Of a stretch of DNA of 11,314 nucleotides, positions 1-9,453 are shown one piece after another (the stretch's first letter is position 1; each line of letters begins with the position of its first letter). This stretch comes from Desulfobacterales bacterium (GTDB lineage: Bacteria > Desulfobacterota > Desulfobacteria > Desulfobacterales > Desulfobacteraceae). Under the pieces are notes generated by a model. That model did no database searches. It saw nothing but the letters and a program-made list of their open reading frames with translations, and had not been told where the DNA came from. The position numbers and the translations under genes were made by a program. Where the stretch lies: assembly GCA_022361095.1 (NCBI GenBank), contig JAKSBO010000350.1:1-11314 (forward strand). The letters are read 5' to 3'.

Positions 1-86
1 AAATAAATGGGGCGGGATTTGTTTTGTATTTTGATCATGGCTCGCAACGAAGAATACGTCTAAAAAGGAAAACAATATAACGGCCA

Positions 87-124
87 CGGGCTGACCTGAC
101 ATATCTGCTGCCAGGTACAGCCCG
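87..124. repeat. Imperfect inverted repeat downstream of the SPFH gene
   Basis: CGGGCTG-ACCTG (87-98) pairs with CAGGT-A-CAGCCCG (112-124), giving 12 base pairs with a single bulged A and a 13-nt loop. It lies about 70-110 bp beyond the stop codon of the minus-strand SPFH gene. No T-run follows it on either strand, so it is not a classical rho-independent terminator. It may be an RNA 3'-end or processing hairpin, or a small dispersed repeat. The rest of 1-196 shows nothing firm. A minus-strand ATG at 38 opens a frame that leaves the window after 12 codons and has no clear ribosome binding site. Confidence 0.45.
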
Positions 125-196
125 CAACGCAAGTTCAAAAGATCTGAGTAACTTTTACAGATTTGCTTTAAAAAACATTACTGTTCCCCTAGGGCC

Positions 197-1192
197 TCAT
201 CGCCTGTTTTGAATTCTGTCAAGATTTAAAAAGGGTAAGGGAGATGTTGTATTGGGATCCATGATGATCAGGTGGTTACCGTCTTGAAGCTCTTTGAGCA
301 CAGCCATGCTTTCAAGCTTCAGGTATCCTTCCAGGGAGATCGCATCAATGATTTTTCGTTTTGCCGCGGCCTCGGCCTCGGCACGCACAAGAATGGCTTT
401 GGCTTCGATCCTGGCAGCCTCAAGCTGGGCATTGGCATTGATGAGCATAACCTCTTTTTTCTTGTTGGCCTGTATCAGCTCCGCTTTTTTTTCTGCTTCA
501 GCCTGGGCTTCTTTACGCGCTTGGTCAACCCTGAATTTTTTTAATTCTTCCTTGGCTTTTTCAGCAGCCTGGGCAGCTTCTTTTTTTCTCATCACCGCAT
601 TGGTAATGATAGAGGGTAAGGTGACATCCCTGATGAGCAGTTTTTCAATCTTAATCCCTTTTTGTGCCAAAACAGAGAGCCCGGTAAGCAGTTCCTCCTG
701 GATACGCTGCTGAACCGCCTGTTCATAAAAGTTTTCCGCCCGGGGTACGCTTTTGCCGATTTCGCGCATCAGGCTTCGCAACAGGGGCATCATATGCACA
801 TCAATGACTTCCGTAGGGGTGCCGGTCTCCTTGAGCATCACAGGGGCCTGCTCTTTGATCAGCCGGTACTGGATGGACAGGTCAAACCTGGTGATGAGCT
901 GATCGCTTGAAGGCACTCCCATCTCCTCTTTATACGTTTTTTGCCTGGCATCAAAAAGCGTGATCTCTACCAACGGATTGATCAGGTGAATGCCTTCGGT
1001 ATAAATATCGGACTGCACTTTACCAAACAGGGTACCTACACCGACATTTCCGGCGGGTATGGTTGTTAGAAACCGGGAAATAATAAAAAATAAAACCAAA
1101 ATTACTATGATACCGCCAAGGATCATTGGAACGAATTTGGATTTTCCTTTTTGGGGGGTGTCCAGCGGGTTAAATTTTGCATCGGTGTTCAT
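197..1192 (-). CDS. SPFH/band-7 (prohibitin-like) membrane protein
   Basis: A 331-aa protein of the SPFH (stomatin/prohibitin/flotillin/HflK) superfamily. A short polar N-terminus is followed by one strong transmembrane helix at about residues 21-39. The band-7 domain runs from about 43 to 205 and opens with the family-typical IPAGNVGVGTLFGKV stretch and EGIHLINPLVE. A long Ala/Glu/Lys-rich helix, probably coiled coil, covers about 203-285 and drives oligomerisation in this family. A short tail ends in Pro/Asn-rich sequence. Family members form ring or cage scaffolds in membranes and often modulate membrane proteases or microdomains; the partner here is unknown. The start is well supported: AAGGAG lies 8 nt before ATG at 1192. 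No NfeD-type protease gene adjoins it, unlike many bacterial SPFH loci. The gene follows the hydroxyacid dehydrogenase gene in the same direction but is separated by 139 bp holding a strong hairpin, so cotranscription is uncertain. Family assignment is firm; the exact subfamily (prohibitin-like rather than HflK/HflC) is inferred. Confidence 0.9.
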   Translation of the reverse strand: MNTDAKFNPLDTPQKGKSKFVPMILGGIIVILVLFFIISRFLTTIPAGNVGVGTLFGKVQSDIYTEGIHLINPLVEITLFDARQKTYKEEMGVPSSDQLITRFDLSIQYRLIKEQAPVMLKETGTPTEVIDVHMMPLLRSLMREIGKSVPRAENFYEQAVQQRIQEELLTGLSVLAQKGIKIEKLLIRDVTLPSIITNAVMRKKEAAQAAEKAKEELKKFRVDQARKEAQAEAEKKAELIQANKKKEVMLINANAQLEAARIEAKAILVRAEAEAAAKRKIIDAISLEGYLKLESMAVLKELQDGNHLIIMDPNTTSPLPFLNLDRIQNRR

Positions 1193-1218
1193 GTTCGGAT
1201 CTCCTTGTTTGATTCTTT

Positions 1219-1281
1219 ACCATGAAGTACATGAAGCGCATGAAGAAATAAATCCTTCATGTACTTCATGCGCTTTATGGT
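1219..1281. repeat. 9-nt periodic CATGAAG inverted-repeat element
   Basis: Three CATGAAG heptamers with 2-nt spacers (1221, 1230, 1239) are followed, after a 9-nt AT-rich centre, by three inverted copies CTTCATG, CTTCATG and CTTTATG (1255, 1264, 1273). The outer ends ACCATG and TATGGT also pair. Because the units are periodic, several registers fold. CATGAAGTACATGAAG (1221-1236) is the exact reverse complement of 1255-1270 (16 bp), and 1230-1245 pairs with 1264-1279 with one mismatch. No transposase is associated. It sits between the stop of the hydroxyacid dehydrogenase gene and the ribosome binding site of the SPFH gene, where it could attenuate or terminate transcription or protect mRNA ends. 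From general memory, similar periodic palindromes recur between genes in environmental bacteria; I cannot verify copies elsewhere in this genome. Confidence 0.75.
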
Positions 1282-1331
1282 GAATTAGTCTTTGAAAGGG
1301 TGAGGCTGTTCTGGCTTTAAAATTTACCCCT

Positions 1332-2291
1332 TTACTTTTTAGGGACTACATTTTGAGGGTTTCCTGCCAGATAGCTTTTTAGGTTTTCAACGGCTATGGA
1401 CATCAGTCTTTTTCTTGATGCAAGGGTTGCCCAGGCAAAATGGGGTGTAATGTAACAATTTTCAGCCGTCAGCAAAGGGCAGGATTTATCAGGGGGTTCT
1501 TTGGCAAGGACATCCATGGCAGCCCCGGCAATACGGCCTTGATTTAAAGCATCTGCCAAATCGTTTTCCACAACAAGCTGCCCCCGGGAGGTGTTGATTA
1601 AATAGGATGTTTTTTTCATTTGCGCCAGGGTATCCTTGTTGATCATTCCTTTTGTCTGGGGGGTTAACGGACAATGCAGGGATATAATATCACTGGATTT
1701 GATAAGGTTGTCCAGATCCGAATAGGTGATGCCGGCGGGAAGATCAGGGGGAACCGAGCGGTTGTAGATCAGAATATTCATCCCGAAAGCCAATGCGATT
1801 CGTGCCACGGCTTTACCGATACCGCCATAACCGACAATGCCTAAGGTGATGCCTTCCAATTCCACCAAAGGATAATCCCAATAACAGAAATCCTTTGATT
1901 CCGACCATTTTCCATCTGTTACCGTCTGACTGTGGTGGCCCACCCTGTTTGTCAGTTCCAGAATCAGGGCAAAAACCATCTGCGCTGATGAAGAACCGGA
2001 ATAGCCGGGAACGTTGGTCACCGTAATCCCTTTCTGTTTGGTATATTCAAGGTCGACAACATTGACCCCTGTTGCTAAAACCCCGATATATTCAACTGTA
2101 TCCATTGCCGCAATATCTTCAGCCGTCAGCACGGTTTTATTTGTCAACACAATATTGGCCCCGTCCGTCCGCTCCTTAATCTCTTCGGGGCTTGTTCTGT
2201 CATAAACCTGCAGATCACCGATTTGTGAAAATTCATCCCAGTTCAGATCCCCCGGATTCAGGGTAAATCCATCAAGAACAACTATTTTCAT
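1332..2291 (-). CDS. D-2-hydroxyacid dehydrogenase (hydroxypyruvate/glycerate reductase type)
   Basis: A 319-aa cytosolic oxidoreductase of the D-isomer-specific 2-hydroxyacid dehydrogenase family, which interconverts 2-keto acids and D-2-hydroxyacids with NAD(P)H. The length is normal. The split substrate-binding domain lies at about 1-100 and 290-319, with the Rossmann domain between. The dinucleotide loop is GYGGIG (G154, G156, G159). The catalytic triad is visible as Arg236 (NTSRG), Glu265 (LAKEPP) and His284 (ITPHFAWAT). The TPHxAWAT context and overall pattern resemble hydroxypyruvate reductase/glycerate dehydrogenase more than D-lactate or phosphoglycerate dehydrogenase, and there is no ACT domain. 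After strand beta-2 the sequence is YNRS (177-179 NRS) rather than an acidic residue, which suggests that NADP(H) is accepted; this is inferred. The ATG at 2291 has GGAAGGAAGG about 8 nt upstream, and a TATAAT box lies about 52 bp upstream. It diverges from the isocitrate dehydrogenase gene. The true substrate is not certain. Confidence 0.9.
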   Translation of the reverse strand: MKIVVLDGFTLNPGDLNWDEFSQIGDLQVYDRTSPEEIKERTDGANIVLTNKTVLTAEDIAAMDTVEYIGVLATGVNVVDLEYTKQKGITVTNVPGYSGSSSAQMVFALILELTNRVGHHSQTVTDGKWSESKDFCYWDYPLVELEGITLGIVGYGGIGKAVARIALAFGMNILIYNRSVPPDLPAGITYSDLDNLIKSSDIISLHCPLTPQTKGMINKDTLAQMKKTSYLINTSRGQLVVENDLADALNQGRIAGAAMDVLAKEPPDKSCPLLTAENCYITPHFAWATLASRKRLMSIAVENLKSYLAGNPQNVVPKK

Positions 2292-2342
2292 TTTTTTACC
2301 TTCCTTCCTTATTTATTATGTCCAAGCAAGCAGGAGATGGGC

Positions 2343-2348
2343 ATTATA
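2343..2348 (-). promoter_or_regulatory. Probable -10 box of the hydroxyacid dehydrogenase promoter
   Basis: On the minus strand this is a perfect TATAAT, preceded by an AT-rich tract (AATTTAAATTTTTTT) that could help RNA polymerase bind. The expected -35 position holds only weak matches (around ATGTCA). Transcription would start about 45 nt before the ATG at 2291, a sensible leader length with the GGAAGGAAGG site inside it. Confidence 0.45.
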
Positions 2349-2449
2349 AAAAAAATTTAAATTAATGACATTGAATAGTCACTGCGATAACCTGGAAAAT
2401 ACAATGAATAACGTGTTTGAATCAACCCTGACAGGGCTATTCTTGTCCC

Positions 2450-2461
2450 TTAACATGTTAA
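2450..2461. promoter_or_regulatory. Perfect palindrome TTAACATGTTAA, possible operator
   Basis: A 12-bp perfect dyad in the icd/hydroxyacid dehydrogenase intergenic region, about 300 bp upstream of icd and 160 bp upstream of the dehydrogenase start. It lies 13 bp from a second palindrome, CCCTGACAGGG (2426-2436). Such dyads are typical of dimeric regulator sites, but no regulator gene adjoins and the distance from either start is large. AT-rich DNA yields such palindromes by chance fairly often. Confidence 0.25.
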
Positions 2462-2691
2462 ATTTTAGTTGAATACAAAATTTTACAGTAATTTATATAA
2501 CAGTCTTGATTTGCACCTTGTTGAATGCTATTACAGATTTGGTTTGTTCTTTGTGCACAAGAACAAATTGTGTCAGACCATTGAAAGCTTAAGTATTGTT
2601 TGTATGTTATGGGTGAACTGCTCATGGCCCGTAAATTCGCCGTTTGTGTTTGCAAGATGAAAGGCCTTGTGTTCAATAAAAAATTATTTGA

Positions 2692-4977
<2,286 letters not shown>

Positions 4978-5012
4978 TTATACATTTATTAAGTCAATCA
5001 ACTGAGGTTTTT

Positions 5013-5053
5013 AAGCCCAGCCCCTGAAATCATTTCGGTGGCTGGGCTTTTTT
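5013..5053 (+). terminator. Rho-independent terminator of icd
   Basis: AAGCCCAGCC (5013-5022) pairs perfectly with GGCTGGGCTT (5040-5049), and a run of six T follows (5048-5053). The loop can extend through GAAAT/ATTTC. It begins 36 bp after the icd stop. On the minus strand no T-run follows the stem, so it serves the plus-strand gene and sits directly against the end of the convergent receiver-HDOD gene at 5055. Confidence 0.92.
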
Positions 5054-5054
5054 A

Positions 5055-6389
5055 TTAGAACGCACGGACGGTTTCCTTAATCATGGGGTGGGTCTGTTCA
5101 ATGATTGAAAAAACTTTTTCAGGATCCAATTCCAGAACTTGTAATGAAGAGAGGCGGGACAGGTCTTTTATAACTTGATCGTGGTCCAGCTCAAGTTCAT
5201 TGTTTGTTTCCAGGGCAAGATCGCCTTCTTCCAAACCAGGTGTATCCTTTTCTGAGAAAAAAAGGAACCCCAGTTCCCGGGCCAGGGAATTCGCAAGGCT
5301 GAGCACAAGCAGTTCCTTGTCTGTATTCTCTTCAAACCGGTCCCAGTGGTGAAATTCGGCAATTTTTATAATCTGCTTGGAAAAGTGCATTTTTTTCAGC
5401 AGAACGCCGCCAAAGGTGGTATGGATTTCGTGAATGGCACGCTGCAGATCCTCATCAAGGATAGAGACGTCCGGATACATGTCCACAAAGACCTTCATTA
5501 AAAGCATTTTTCCGATGTCATGGACCAGGCCCATCAGGAAAATGGTTTCCAAGTTATCCAGCCCTATTTCTTCGGCAAGACGTCTTGCCAGGGTGGCCAC
5601 GGCAAAGGAGTGAATCCAGAGTTTGTCCATTTCGGTTTTGAGCACTTTATTCTCTGAATCAAAAAGATTTTTTGTTGCAAGGGCCGAACATACGCCCAGG
5701 GTATGTTTGAGGCCAAGCCTCACCAGCGCACCATTCAGGCTGGTTACATCGTCCAGGCCTTTGTAAAGAGAAGAGTTGGCAATGGTAATAAGCTTGCTTG
5801 AGATCACCAGATCCTTTTCCACTATTTTTGACAGATCTTCAACAGAGGGGTCTTTACCTGCCAGCAGTTCCTCAACCTCCTTTACGATGTTGGGGAACAC
5901 CGGCAGTATGATTTTTCCGGAATAAAACCGTTTGATGACTTCAGCTACCCCCTCGCTGTGAGACATACGTTCTTCGCCTGTTTTTTCTTCGGTGCCGGTA
6001 TCAAAACCCATTTGGGACAAACTTTGGATTAACTGAACTTTACTTATCGGTTTTGTCAGGTAGCCGTTGCATCCAAGTTTAATGCAGGCGTTGATTGTGC
6101 CCAGGTTCATCCGGGCAGTTATCATTATAATTTTTACCCGGTCTTTTTTGGGTATTTTGTCCTCACCCTCTTTTTTACGGATGTGTTTAAGAAGTTCCAT
6201 GCCGCTCATGCCCGGCATGGATACATCAAGGGTGATGAGATCAAAGGGTTGGTTTTCCGCTTTTGCCTTGTCAATTTCCGTCAGTGCCTCTTTGGCATTG
6301 TCCACGGCCACGCATGTACCCATATCCGTCATTTTTGCAAGTAGAATATTTCTGGATATATTTTCGTCATCTACGATGAGAATTTTCAT
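5055..6389 (-). CDS. Response regulator with receiver and HDOD domains
   Basis: A 444-aa cytosolic two-component output protein. The N-terminal receiver domain (about 1-125) is complete: acidic pair D7/D8, phosphoacceptor D55 in LITLDVSMPG, T91 and K113 (LTKPIS). After a charged linker, the HDOD domain starts with the typical ILPVFPNIVKEVEELL at about 161-176 and continues to about 365. It retains a GLVHDIGK core (H290, D291) and H357/H358. There is no HD-GYP signature, EAL, GGDEF or DNA-binding domain. HDOD domains are mostly regulatory and protein-interacting, linked to signalling, motility, stress or cyclic-nucleotide control, and catalysis is generally not shown. The tail (about 380-444) is acidic and helical. 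The start ATG at 6389 has AAGGA 7 nt upstream. The upstream Rec/PEP-synthase-like gene ends only 16 bp before it, so the two are almost certainly cotranscribed. No histidine kinase is nearby, so the phosphodonor is unknown. Confidence 0.92.
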   Translation of the reverse strand: MKILIVDDENISRNILLAKMTDMGTCVAVDNAKEALTEIDKAKAENQPFDLITLDVSMPGMSGMELLKHIRKKEGEDKIPKKDRVKIIMITARMNLGTINACIKLGCNGYLTKPISKVQLIQSLSQMGFDTGTEEKTGEERMSHSEGVAEVIKRFYSGKIILPVFPNIVKEVEELLAGKDPSVEDLSKIVEKDLVISSKLITIANSSLYKGLDDVTSLNGALVRLGLKHTLGVCSALATKNLFDSENKVLKTEMDKLWIHSFAVATLARRLAEEIGLDNLETIFLMGLVHDIGKMLLMKVFVDMYPDVSILDEDLQRAIHEIHTTFGGVLLKKMHFSKQIIKIAEFHHWDRFEENTDKELLVLSLANSLARELGFLFFSEKDTPGLEEGDLALETNNELELDHDQVIKDLSRLSSLQVLELDPEKVFSIIEQTHPMIKETVRAF

Positions 6390-6405
6390 GTATCCGTCCT
6401 TATGG

Positions 6406-9400
6406 TTAGATTATTACCGGAATATCATCCATGATATCTGATTCGTCAAGGTCCTGCATGATTACGGCCTGGGAGGTTGTGCCGTCTACCAGTATTCTTA
6501 CGGGCCGGTCAAACCGGATGTGCTTTAAATACCGGGTGGTGGTGACGGTTTCCCGGCCGGCAAGAAAATCATAATCAAGAAAATCATTACCTTTGTCCTG
6601 TACAGTGATGTAAGGAATACCAAGTGAGGTGATGTTCTGAAAAAAATGGGATCCCTGGGAAAAATCAGCCTTGATGCTTTCAATGGTGGTTTCCACCATG
6701 ACCCCCACGTTGGAAATATCGTTCCATCCTACGGGAATGCCCAGCCACCGGTCCGAAGACCCCCAGCGCCCCGGTCCGATGAGTATATATTTTGTTTGGG
6801 TTTCATTGAACATGGCATTGATTTTGTTAATTTCACCTGCCACCAAAGACGTTTTATTTGATTCAAATGTTTTGGGATCAACATAGACAATATCTTGTAT
6901 ATCTTTGTATTCGCCGTTGCCAAGGGAAAGGGTGGAACGGCAGAATGCGTTTTTAATGTCCGTTTCCGTTATCGTTACCCCAAGGTTGTGCTCGTATTGG
7001 CACATGGGCCGGATTTGCAGCAGGGAGAAGCGCGGCTTTGACCGGACCCCTTCAACAGGCAGGTCCACTGCAAATTCCACTTCAACGGAAGCACCCATCC
7101 ACCGGCTCCCCAGGGCCGCGACTTCGGCCAAAATATCCGCCAGGGGAAAGGTATTGTATTTCAGAATATTGGCAAAGGTGAGCACAGGAAAATCTTTATC
7201 TGAAAACCGGTCCCGGATACGGTTATCCTGCATATTAAAAGAGGAGCAAAGCATCCGGACGGCTGGATGATCCTTGGCATCAATAATTTCCAGCCGGGTC
7301 AGGCAAGGGTCTTCAACCGTACCGAAAAATTTTTCATGGTTCGGAATTTCGTCCATTTTCAGGCCGTAAAAATATTTTTGTGAATTTTCCAGAATATCGT
7401 TAATCATGGAAAACTGGGGCAGAAACTGCGGATACTTTGGGCAGAGCCGAAGGGTTTTTTCGCCGGCCATGACAATTTTTCCAAGCCCCAGGGCAATGTA
7501 GGAAATGCCGTCTTCGGCTTTGAGGTGGTCAATGGGATAAAAATTATAGGACTGGGCCACCCCTGAAATTGCAGGGTAATAATAGTTTTTGTACCGGGTG
7601 CCGGTGATCTGCTGGAGCACCACGGCCATCTCTTCATCCTCGGTTCTGTGCATGGTGGACCGGGCATAGGATCTCGGCGCTTTCAGATAGGTTGAGGCAT
7701 ATACCAGCTTTACGGCCGTGATCAGCTGCGCCAGGCGTTTTTCATCGCTTGTGCCGGAGTTGGGCAGCATATAGGTTTTATAAATTCCGGCAAAGGGCTG
7801 GTAATGGGCGTCTTCAAACAGGGACGAAGACCTGACGGCAATGGGGTAATGCACATGTTCAATATAGGTCTTTAAACTCTTTTTCAGGGGACGGGGCAGT
7901 TCTGCTTTAAGAAAGCGTTCTACCACCTGGGCATCATCGGGCACCTTATCTTGTTCTATAAGCCGGGATAGCCCGTTATCTTCCACAAACATGTTAAATC
8001 CGTCTGTGGCGATGACAAAAGTCTGGGGAATGGTAATGTCAATTTCCGGAAATTTTTGCTTCAAGGAAGGGTCTTGGCCCAGTTGATGGGACATGAACGC
8101 AAGCCCCCTGGCCTTGCCCCCTAATGATCCGGTTCCGATTTTCATGAAATCGGTGTCCAAGTCAAATTTTTCAGGGTCAAATTCAATGACAAGCCCTTGG
8201 CGGGAGTCTTTACGCCGGTCACGGATTTGCTCTATGAGAAACCGCTTAACTTCGGATGCGTTGGTGAAATCTTTAATGGTGTAAGGTTTAAGGCTCAGGG
8301 CGAAATCAACTTCACTTCGGGCAAGCAGCCATCGGGAAAAATCATTGTGCCTGGCATGGTGCAGCACGGATGCATCGGGCATATCCGGCAGCAGTTTTTC
8401 AACCTCCCTTAAATTGGAAGCCCGGGCGATTTCACTGTAGTCCGGCATGCGGAAAACAAATGCCCCGAATCCTAAATGTGTGACAAAAAAACTCTTGATC
8501 TGGTCGTGGAGATTGTTGGAATTTTTATTGATGAATTGGGCGGGTATGGCTTTTGCGATGTCTTTATTTTTTTGTTCCGTACTCAGGATCAGGGTGGGCA
8601 GGTCCGGTATTTCGGCTTTAATCCGGGTTAAAAGCTTGCGCCCGGCATGGGGATCTTCCTGCCCCCCGTTAATGGTGTAGCGCATATCCGTGAAAACGCT
8701 GAGGACATAGGGCCTGTATAACTCAAACAGGGTCATGGCCTGTTCGTAGTCATGGGCCAAAAGCAGTTTGGGACGACCTCGCCGTTTTAAAATTCTCTCC
8801 TCTTCATTAATGGAATCATCCATAACCGACTGGGTCTGGATGACGATGTGTCTGTACAGAATCGGCAGCAGCGAAGAGTAATGATAGGGGGAATCCTCTA
8901 CCATTATAATAACTCTGACCCGTGCATTTTCCGTGTCAAAGGCTACATTTTTTTCATCTTCCAGATTTTTTATGATGGCCAGCAGCAGGTCCGCCTTTCC
9001 GCCCCATATATAGGTCCGGTCAACAGGGGCCTGCAGGTCTGTATTTGAATAGTGATTAATATCGCAGGTATTGTGAAACAGCAGGTAAAAGGGGATTTGT
9101 GAATATTGCTTTTTCACCTGTCTGCCGAAAGAATAGACATCCATCCCGGTCAGTCCCGGCATGGCAAGAATCAGGTCAAAGGGTTTGCGTTCAAGATGCT
9201 CAAAGGCTTCGGTGACTGAGAATGCAAGGGTCAGCTTCGGGGGTTTAGACAGGTTCAGGCCCTTGTATTGATTTATAATCCGGTCCGAAAGCCGGCCCTC
9301 TTCTTCCATGATAAACGCATCATAGGGACTGGATACCAAAAGTATATCCAGCACCCTATAGGCCATGAGTTCATGATATATTTTTATGGAAGGAGCGTTC

Positions 9401-9420
9401 GCGCCCGTTTCGTCTGCCAT
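6406..9420 (-). CDS. Double-receiver fusion to PEP/pyruvate-binding ATP-grasp domain
   Basis: A 1004-aa multidomain protein. Residues about 22-155 look like a degenerate receiver: the phosphoacceptor segment reads FDLILAMPGLTGMD, with no acidic residue where Asp is expected. Residues about 169-320 form a second receiver with E175/D176, likely phosphoacceptor D245 (SVFTDMRY), S280/T281 and K299, and a longer than usual stretch between the first acidic pair and D245. After a linker, about 428-805 matches the PPDK/PEP-synthase N-terminal nucleotide-binding domain: GGKARGL at 434-440, AVRSSSLFEDAHYQPFAG at 528-545 (R530) and the closing LLQIRP at 800-805. A conserved-looking C-terminal domain follows, with GPGRWGSSDRWLGIPVGW at about 882-899, which I cannot assign. 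No phosphohistidine swivel motif or PEP-binding TIM barrel is visible, so complete PEP synthase chemistry is unlikely. The start is ATG 9420, with only a weak GGGA site; an in-frame TTG lies one codon upstream. Function is unproven; a phosphorylation-controlled ATP-dependent kinase or sensor is plausible. Confidence 0.88.
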   Translation of the reverse strand: MADETGANAPSIKIYHELMAYRVLDILLVSSPYDAFIMEEEGRLSDRIINQYKGLNLSKPPKLTLAFSVTEAFEHLERKPFDLILAMPGLTGMDVYSFGRQVKKQYSQIPFYLLFHNTCDINHYSNTDLQAPVDRTYIWGGKADLLLAIIKNLEDEKNVAFDTENARVRVIIMVEDSPYHYSSLLPILYRHIVIQTQSVMDDSINEEERILKRRGRPKLLLAHDYEQAMTLFELYRPYVLSVFTDMRYTINGGQEDPHAGRKLLTRIKAEIPDLPTLILSTEQKNKDIAKAIPAQFINKNSNNLHDQIKSFFVTHLGFGAFVFRMPDYSEIARASNLREVEKLLPDMPDASVLHHARHNDFSRWLLARSEVDFALSLKPYTIKDFTNASEVKRFLIEQIRDRRKDSRQGLVIEFDPEKFDLDTDFMKIGTGSLGGKARGLAFMSHQLGQDPSLKQKFPEIDITIPQTFVIATDGFNMFVEDNGLSRLIEQDKVPDDAQVVERFLKAELPRPLKKSLKTYIEHVHYPIAVRSSSLFEDAHYQPFAGIYKTYMLPNSGTSDEKRLAQLITAVKLVYASTYLKAPRSYARSTMHRTEDEEMAVVLQQITGTRYKNYYYPAISGVAQSYNFYPIDHLKAEDGISYIALGLGKIVMAGEKTLRLCPKYPQFLPQFSMINDILENSQKYFYGLKMDEIPNHEKFFGTVEDPCLTRLEIIDAKDHPAVRMLCSSFNMQDNRIRDRFSDKDFPVLTFANILKYNTFPLADILAEVAALGSRWMGASVEVEFAVDLPVEGVRSKPRFSLLQIRPMCQYEHNLGVTITETDIKNAFCRSTLSLGNGEYKDIQDIVYVDPKTFESNKTSLVAGEINKINAMFNETQTKYILIGPGRWGSSDRWLGIPVGWNDISNVGVMVETTIESIKADFSQGSHFFQNITSLGIPYITVQDKGNDFLDYDFLAGRETVTTTRYLKHIRFDRPVRILVDGTTSQAVIMQDLDESDIMDDIPVII

Positions 9421-9453
9421 CAAATTTTTTCCCGGAACAAGGTTTTTTATACA

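Noticed and set aside
1..38. Start of a minus-strand gene leaving the window (MIKIQNKSRPIY)
   Set aside because: Only 12 codons are visible and there is no clear Shine-Dalgarno site, so it cannot be separated from chance.
125..170. Rho-independent terminator for the SPFH gene formed by AAATCTG/CAGAT
   Set aside because: The stem has only about 5 clean base pairs and a poorly formed T-run.
294..713. Plus-strand open frame of 139 codons
   Set aside because: It is antisense to the SPFH gene and its Ser/Ala/Phe-rich translation mirrors the Ala/Glu/Lys-rich helix on the other strand. It has no ribosome binding site.
2458..2676. Overlapping short frames on both strands in the intergenic region
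   Set aside because: They have no ribosome binding site, Cys/Ser/Thr-rich low-quality translations and AT-rich promoter-like context.
5013..5053. Bidirectional terminator serving the receiver-HDOD gene too
   Set aside because: On the minus strand the stem is followed by AAAAACC rather than T residues.
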